This document shows positions 60,126-64,000 of a DNA stretch of 64,000 nt, piece after piece. Made by a program: the position numbers and the translations under genes. The notes beneath the pieces were generated by a model. That model was not told the DNA's origin. It saw nothing but the letters and a program-made list of their open reading frames with translations, and searched no databases. The stretch comes from Streptomyces sp. AC555_RSS877. GTDB lineage: Bacteria > Actinomycetota > Actinomycetes > Streptomycetales > Streptomycetaceae. The stretch is from the NCBI RefSeq assembly GCF_019049245.1, contig NZ_JAGMUK010000195.1, positions 1 to 64,000 of the forward strand, given 5' to 3'. Each line of letters starts with the position of its first letter. Within the stretch, counting starts at the first letter, position 1.

Positions 60126-61160
60126 GTGCAGAGCCCCCCAACCGCCGCCCCGGACACGCACACCCTCGGTTCCGCCGAGGCCGGAACGTCGTCCCCCGCC
60201 CGGCGCGGCACCGAGTCCGAAGGCACCGCCACCGTCGTGGCCCGCCGGACGGTGGCGGACGATGTCGTGTCGCTGGAGCTCGCGGCGAGCTCCGGCGAAC
60301 CGCTGCCGCCCTGGCAGCCGGGAGCACACATCGACGTGATCCTGCCCACGGGCGTCACCCGGCAGTACTCGCTCTGCGGCCCGGTGACGGACACGGCCCG
60401 CTGGCGCGTGGCGGTGCTCCGAGAGCCCGACGGACGCGGCGGATCGCAGTGGATCCACGACCACCTCGTGGAGGGCGGCGAACTCCGGGTGCGCGGCCCG
60501 CGCAACAACTTCCCGTTGCGGCCGGCGGCCCGGTACCTGTTCGTCGGCGGCGGCATCGGCATCACCCCCCTGCTCCCGATGATCGCCGAGGCCGAGGCGG
60601 CGGGGGCCGAGTGGTCCCTGCTCTACGGGGGCCGCACGCGCGCGTCCATGGCGTTCCTGCCCGAACTGGAGGGCTACGGCGAGCGCGTGACCGTACGTCC
60701 GCAGGACCAGTACGGTCTGCTCGACCTCACCGGGTTCCTCGGCGATCCCGACCCGTCCGCCCTGGTGTACTGCTGCGGCCCCGCAGGGCTCATCGACGCG
60801 GTCGAGACACACTGCGCCGGCTGGCCGGTCGGAGCGCTGAACGTCGAGCGGTTCGCGGCGGCGGTGCGACAGCCGACGGACGATGAGGCCGAGCAGCCGA
60901 TCGAGGTGGAACTGCGGGCGTCCGGGACGACGCTGACCGTGCCGCCCGGGCTGTCGGTCCTCAAGGCCGTGGAGCAGGCGGGCGTCCCTGTCCTGTCGTC
61001 CTGCGAGGAAGGCATCTGCGGCTCGTGCGAGACCCCCGTCCTGGAGGGCGAGGTCGACCACCGCGACTCACTGCTCACCGACGACGAGCGGGCAGCGAAC
61101 GACACGATGCTGATCTGCGTCTCCCGCGCGCGGGGCCGACGCCTCGTTCTGGATCTCTGA
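60126..61160 (+). CDS. Vanillate-demethylase-type reductase (VanB-like)
   Basis: A 344-residue phthalate-dioxygenase-reductase family protein from GTG 60126, preceded by GAGGAG. The N-terminal FMN/ferredoxin-reductase domain shows PPWQPGAHIDVILP and RQYSLCGP; the NAD domain has YLFVGGGIGITPLLPM and YCCGPAGLIDAVE. The C-terminal plant-type [2Fe-2S] domain has CEEGICGSC and a later Cys (MLICVSRARG). It passes electrons from NAD(P)H to the Rieske oxygenase encoded next. The first 30 or so residues are a disordered tail. Confidence 0.94.
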   Translation: MQSPPTAAPDTHTLGSAEAGTSSPARRGTESEGTATVVARRTVADDVVSLELAASSGEPLPPWQPGAHIDVILPTGVTRQYSLCGPVTDTARWRVAVLREPDGRGGSQWIHDHLVEGGELRVRGPRNNFPLRPAARYLFVGGGIGITPLLPMIAEAEAAGAEWSLLYGGRTRASMAFLPELEGYGERVTVRPQDQYGLLDLTGFLGDPDPSALVYCCGPAGLIDAVETHCAGWPVGALNVERFAAAVRQPTDDEAEQPIEVELRASGTTLTVPPGLSVLKAVEQAGVPVLSSCEEGICGSCETPVLEGEVDHRDSLLTDDERAANDTMLICVSRARGRRLVLDL

Positions 61161-61220
61161 TACTTCGTCAATTCGACAGGCTGACTGCCCCGTTGGGCCG
61201 ACGTCAAAGGAAGGACTGAC

Positions 61221-62267
61221 ATGACACCGACACAGCACGTCCGCAACGGCTGGTACCTGGGAGCCTGGTCCGACGAGATCGGCCGAACCCTCAAGCAGCG
61301 CTGGATCACCGACATCCCGGTCTGCTTCTACCGGCTGCCCGACCAGACCGTCACGGCCGTCGAGGACCGCTGCCCCCACCGCAAGTACCCGCTGTCGCTG
61401 GGCCACCTCGACGACGACGGAACCCTCCAGTGCGACTACCACGGCTACCGCTTCGACGGCCAGGGCGTGTGCGTCGGGGTCGCCGAACAGGCCGACAAGC
61501 CCAAGGCGGCACTGCGCCGCTTCCCCTTGGTCGAGCGGGACGGCGCCATATGGATCTGGCCCGGAGACCCCGAACTGGCCGACGAGGGCCTTCTGCCCGA
61601 CACCTCGTGGCTGACCGACCCGAACTGGACCCATGTGCAGGGCGTCGTCCCGCTGAAGGCCCGGCACCTGCTGCTCCTGGAGAACCTGCTCGACCTCACC
61701 CACGAGACGTTCCTGCACCCGAGCAGCATCGGCAACGCCGCCGTCGCCGCGACCCCGATCGACGTGACGGTGGACGGCGACCGGGTCGGCTTCAGCCGCC
61801 GCATGATCGGCATCGAGGCGCCGCCGTTCTACGAGAAGTCCTGCGGACTGACCTCTCCGGTGGACCGCTGGCAGGACGGCGACTTCTACCCGCCGGGCAT
61901 CTTCGTCCTCAACATCCGCGTCGCGGCCACCGGCACCGAGGAGCCGGACGGCTTCCACATGAAGGTGCTGTACGGGATGACGCCGGGGCGCGGCAACGAG
62001 ACGCACGATTTCTACGCGCTCGGCCGCGACTACCTCATCGACGACGAGGAGCTCACGAGGTTCCAGCACGAGCAGCAACTGGCCGTGATGCAGGAGGACG
62101 TCGACGCCCTGGAGGCGCAGGAGATCATGTACGCCACCGACCCGGGCGGCACCGCCGAGTCCAGCATCAAGTCCGACCTCGCCGCACTCCGCGGACGCCG
62201 GGCGGTGGCGAAGATGCTCACCCGCGAACAGCAGGCAGGCGGCACGCGCCCCCGGGCGTCCGCATGA
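61221..62267 (+). CDS. Rieske non-haem iron oxygenase (VanA-type O-demethylase)
   Basis: A 348-residue oxygenase component. The Rieske cluster is held by Cys51, His53, Cys71 and His74 (CPHRKYPLSLG, CDYHG). The mononuclear iron site is in NLLDLTHETFLHPSSIG with His161 and His166. N-terminal RNGWYLGAWSDEI is typical of VanA-like proteins, which remove methyl groups from methoxyaromatic acids such as vanillate as formaldehyde. GAAAGGAAGGACTGAC provides the ribosome site. It is co-transcribed with the reductase before it and overlaps the hydrolase after it by ATGA. Confidence 0.94.
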   Translation: MTPTQHVRNGWYLGAWSDEIGRTLKQRWITDIPVCFYRLPDQTVTAVEDRCPHRKYPLSLGHLDDDGTLQCDYHGYRFDGQGVCVGVAEQADKPKAALRRFPLVERDGAIWIWPGDPELADEGLLPDTSWLTDPNWTHVQGVVPLKARHLLLLENLLDLTHETFLHPSSIGNAAVAATPIDVTVDGDRVGFSRRMIGIEAPPFYEKSCGLTSPVDRWQDGDFYPPGIFVLNIRVAATGTEEPDGFHMKVLYGMTPGRGNETHDFYALGRDYLIDDEELTRFQHEQQLAVMQEDVDALEAQEIMYATDPGGTAESSIKSDLAALRGRRAVAKMLTREQQAGGTRPRASA

Positions 62268-62980
62268 GCGGCCGCCACGTCTTCGTACTGCTCCACGGAG
62301 CCTGGCACGGCGGCTGGGTGTGGCAGCGCGTCGCCCCGCTGCTGCGCGCGGCCGGACACGAGGTGCACACCCCCACGCTGACCGGGGTGAGTGACCGCGC
62401 CCATCTGCTGAGTCCGCAGATAGGTCTCGGCACGCACGTCGAGGACGCGGTGGCGCTGATCGAGGCCCATGACGCCCGGGACGTCGTGCTCGTCGGCCAC
62501 AGTTACGCGGGCCAGGTCGTCACCGGCGTCGCGGACCGGATCCCGGACCGGCTTGCGAAGCGGGTCCACCTCGACGCCTTCGTCGGCGACGACGGTGACG
62601 CGGCGATCGATCTGCTGCCCGAGCGCATCGCCGGGCACTACCGGGAGTCCGTGGCCGGGCCCGGGTTCGGCTGGCTCATCCCGGTGCGCTCGCTGAGCGT
62701 GCTCGGCGTCGAGGACCAGGCGGACCTCGACTGGCTCGGCCCGCGACTGACCCCACACCCGTGGCTGACCTACACCGAGCCACTGCGGCTGACCGGCAAG
62801 GCCGACCAGGTCCCCGGTGCCTTCGTCGAGTGCACCGAGTGGATGCGGGTGTTCACCCCGCACGCCGAGCGCGCCGCCGCCCGCGGCTGGCCGGTCCACG
62901 AGATCGCCACCGGACACGAAGCGATGGTCACCGCCCCCGGCCGGCTCGCCGAACTGCTGCTGGAGATCGCGGCAGCCTGA
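62264..62980 (+). CDS. Alpha/beta hydrolase, esterase/hydroxynitrile-lyase-like
   Basis: A 238-residue protein overlapping the Rieske gene by ATGA. FVLLHGAWHGGWVWQRV is the oxyanion region, VLVGHSYAGQ gives Ser80, and EIATGHEAMVTAPGRLAELL contains the C-terminal catalytic His. The shape matches the small esterases related to plant methyl-salicylate esterase and hydroxynitrile lyases. In this operon it may hydrolyse an aromatic ester or lactone, for example the enol-lactone made in ring-fission pathways. Confidence 0.88.
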   Translation: MSGRHVFVLLHGAWHGGWVWQRVAPLLRAAGHEVHTPTLTGVSDRAHLLSPQIGLGTHVEDAVALIEAHDARDVVLVGHSYAGQVVTGVADRIPDRLAKRVHLDAFVGDDGDAAIDLLPERIAGHYRESVAGPGFGWLIPVRSLSVLGVEDQADLDWLGPRLTPHPWLTYTEPLRLTGKADQVPGAFVECTEWMRVFTPHAERAAARGWPVHEIATGHEAMVTAPGRLAELLLEIAAA

Positions 62981-63000
62981 CCCCGTGAAGGGATATCCCC

Positions 63001-63282
63001 GTGGAATTCCTCGTCCGCACCGAGAACACCTTGCCCCCGGACACCCCCGACGACGTACGCGAGGAGCTGCGCAAGGGCGAGCGCGAACGGGCCATGCAGC
63101 TCAGGGAGGCCGGCATCCTCAAGCGGCTGTGGCGGGTGCCTGGCCGGAACGCGACCATCGGCCTGTACGAGGCGGCCGACCCGGCACAGCTGCATGACGC
63201 GCTGGTCTCCTTGCCGATGTGGAAGTGGATGGACATCACCGTCGAGGCACTCGCCACCCATCCGCAGGAGAAGGCACCGTGA
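63001..63282 (+). CDS. Muconolactone isomerase family protein
   Basis: A 93-residue protein of the CatC fold, starting at GTG 63001 after TGAAGGGATATCCCC. Family features: MEFLVRTENTLPPDTP, EELRKGERERAMQLREAG, LKRLWRVPGRNATIGLY and LPMWKWMDITVEALATHP. Muconolactone delta-isomerases shift the double bond of lactones in the beta-ketoadipate pathway; homologues of this subgroup are also found in other aromatic operons. It overlaps the next gene by GTGA. Confidence 0.88.
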   Translation: MEFLVRTENTLPPDTPDDVREELRKGERERAMQLREAGILKRLWRVPGRNATIGLYEAADPAQLHDALVSLPMWKWMDITVEALATHPQEKAP

Positions 63283-64000
63283 CCGGCCCGGCAAACCGCG
63301 GCCCCCGGGTCGCCGTGGTCACGGGCGCCGCCGGCGGCCTGGGGCTCGCCATCGCCCGCAGACTGGCCGGGGACGGTTTCACGGTCGCCGCCCTCGACGT
63401 CGACGAACCCGACGACACCACCTCGATCCCGGGCGGCCGGGCCTGGCGTTGCGACGTCGGGGACCCGGCCGCGACCCGCCAGGCCGTATCCGAGATCGCC
63501 GAGGCGTACGGCGGGGTCGACGTCCTCGTCAACAACGCCGGCCTGCTCTCCGACCGGGCGCCGCTGCTGGAGACGACCCCGGAGGAGATGCACCGCTTCT
63601 TCGCCGTCAACGCCGTCGGCCCGCTGCTCATGGTGCAGGCGTGCGTGCCCTGGCTGCGCGGCAGCCCGCACCGCGGGCGGGTGGTCAATGTCGCGTCCCG
63701 CACCTTCTTCACGGGGTCCCCGGGCCAGATCGCCTACGTCGCGAGCAAGGGCGCGCTCATCGGGATGACCCGGGTGATGGCACGCGAACTGGGCGAGCAC
63801 CGGATCACGGTCAACTCGGTGGCGCCCGCGCAGGTGGCCACCCCGGGCACCCGGGCGCACTCCGGCGACGAGGTGTTCGCCGCGACCATGAGCCGACAGG
63901 CGATCAAGGAGTTCGTCACCCCGGAGCAGTTCGCGGGGCTGGTCTCCTATCTCGCCTCACCGCACGCGTCCATGGTCACCGGCCAGACGCTCGTCTGCGA
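63279..64000 (+). CDS. SDR family dehydrogenase, truncated by window end
   Basis: GTG 63279 overlaps the previous stop. The visible 240 residues have TGAAGGLGLAIARRLAG (cofactor site), NNAGLLSDRAPLL, VVNVASRTFFTGSPGQ and YVASKGALIGMTRVMA (active-site Tyr and Lys), and the start of the C-terminal substrate loop. The gene is intact up to the window end and lacks only its last few codons. Likely role: oxidation or reduction of a hydroxyl in the same catabolic pathway. Confidence 0.92.
   Translation, partial: MTGPANRGPRVAVVTGAAGGLGLAIARRLAGDGFTVAALDVDEPDDTTSIPGGRAWRCDVGDPAATRQAVSEIAEAYGGVDVLVNNAGLLSDRAPLLETTPEEMHRFFAVNAVGPLLMVQACVPWLRGSPHRGRVVNVASRTFFTGSPGQIAYVASKGALIGMTRVMARELGEHRITVNSVAPAQVATPGTRAHSGDEVFAATMSRQAIKEFVTPEQFAGLVSYLASPHASMVTGQTLVC

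Noticed and set aside
1..64000. tRNA, rRNA and riboswitch genes
   Set aside because: No cloverleaf, rRNA or known riboswitch core was recognised by eye on either strand. A covariance-model scan was not possible.

Overview
The window reads as chromosomal DNA of a Streptomyces or a close high-GC actinomycete. The base composition is very GC-rich, many starts are GTG with GGAGG-like ribosome sites, secreted proteins carry twin-arginine signals, and the family repertoire is typical: CNB histidine kinase with UBP zinc finger, Eis acetyltransferase, DUF2617/DUF4247/DUF350 operon, DUF6083, Imm49 and SUKH orphans. Many truncated genes, frameshifts and insertion-sequence scraps lie between intact operons, which suggests an accessory or chromosome-arm region. 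No tRNA, rRNA or CRISPR array was seen.

Layout. 1-5000: an SDR cut by the window edge, a small membrane protein, remnants (MFS tail, transposon accessory protein, anti-sigma-type ATPase), then a TetR regulator divergent from an SDR. 5098-8602: three overlapping genes, a response regulator fused to a thioredoxin-reductase-like flavoprotein, a cyclic-nucleotide-binding-domain histidine kinase and a UBP zinc finger. 8640-15776: alpha/beta hydrolase with DUF302, a group II intron scrap, a decayed second copy of the TetR gene with its promoter, a CPYC flavin oxidoreductase, an NmrA-like protein behind a 32-bp palindrome and a 14-helix exporter. 15864-21738: Imm49, Eis, and fragments of IS6, IS21, IS4 and ISL3. 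21938-27035: araBAD for L-arabinose, next to the wreck of a secreted carbohydrate-binding enzyme.

27400-34001 looks like a small immunity/signalling island: nuclease-like and DNA-ligase scraps, an NB-ARC/TPR (NLR-like) ATPase preceded by a small two-helix membrane protein, a SUKH protein, a STAS protein and a PQQ-propeller lipoprotein. The membrane protein and the NLR share a duplicated TG.A...TG motif that resembles bacterial amyloid signalling sequences. This pair is the best candidate for an unusual system in the window.

34002-50197 mixes debris with intact single genes (cyclophilin, PAF-acetylhydrolase-like esterase, membrane protein, secreted protein), the DUF2617-DUF4247-DUF350-spermidine-synthase operon, a frameshifted XRE gene with an intact palindromic operator, DUF6083 and an SMP-30-like propeller.

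50266-64000 is a coherent aromatic catabolism locus: benzaldehyde/vanillin-type aldehyde dehydrogenase, IclR, SDR, a cytosolic PAS-GAF histidine kinase with LuxR-type regulator, an acyl/aryl-CoA synthetase, GntR, a PIG-L protein of the oxalomesaconate-hydratase type, a VanB/VanA Rieske O-demethylase pair, an alpha/beta hydrolase, a muconolactone-isomerase-like protein and an SDR that runs off the end. Together they would take up a methoxylated aromatic acid or aldehyde, demethylate it and feed ring-cleavage products to central metabolism; the exact substrate cannot be read from sequence.
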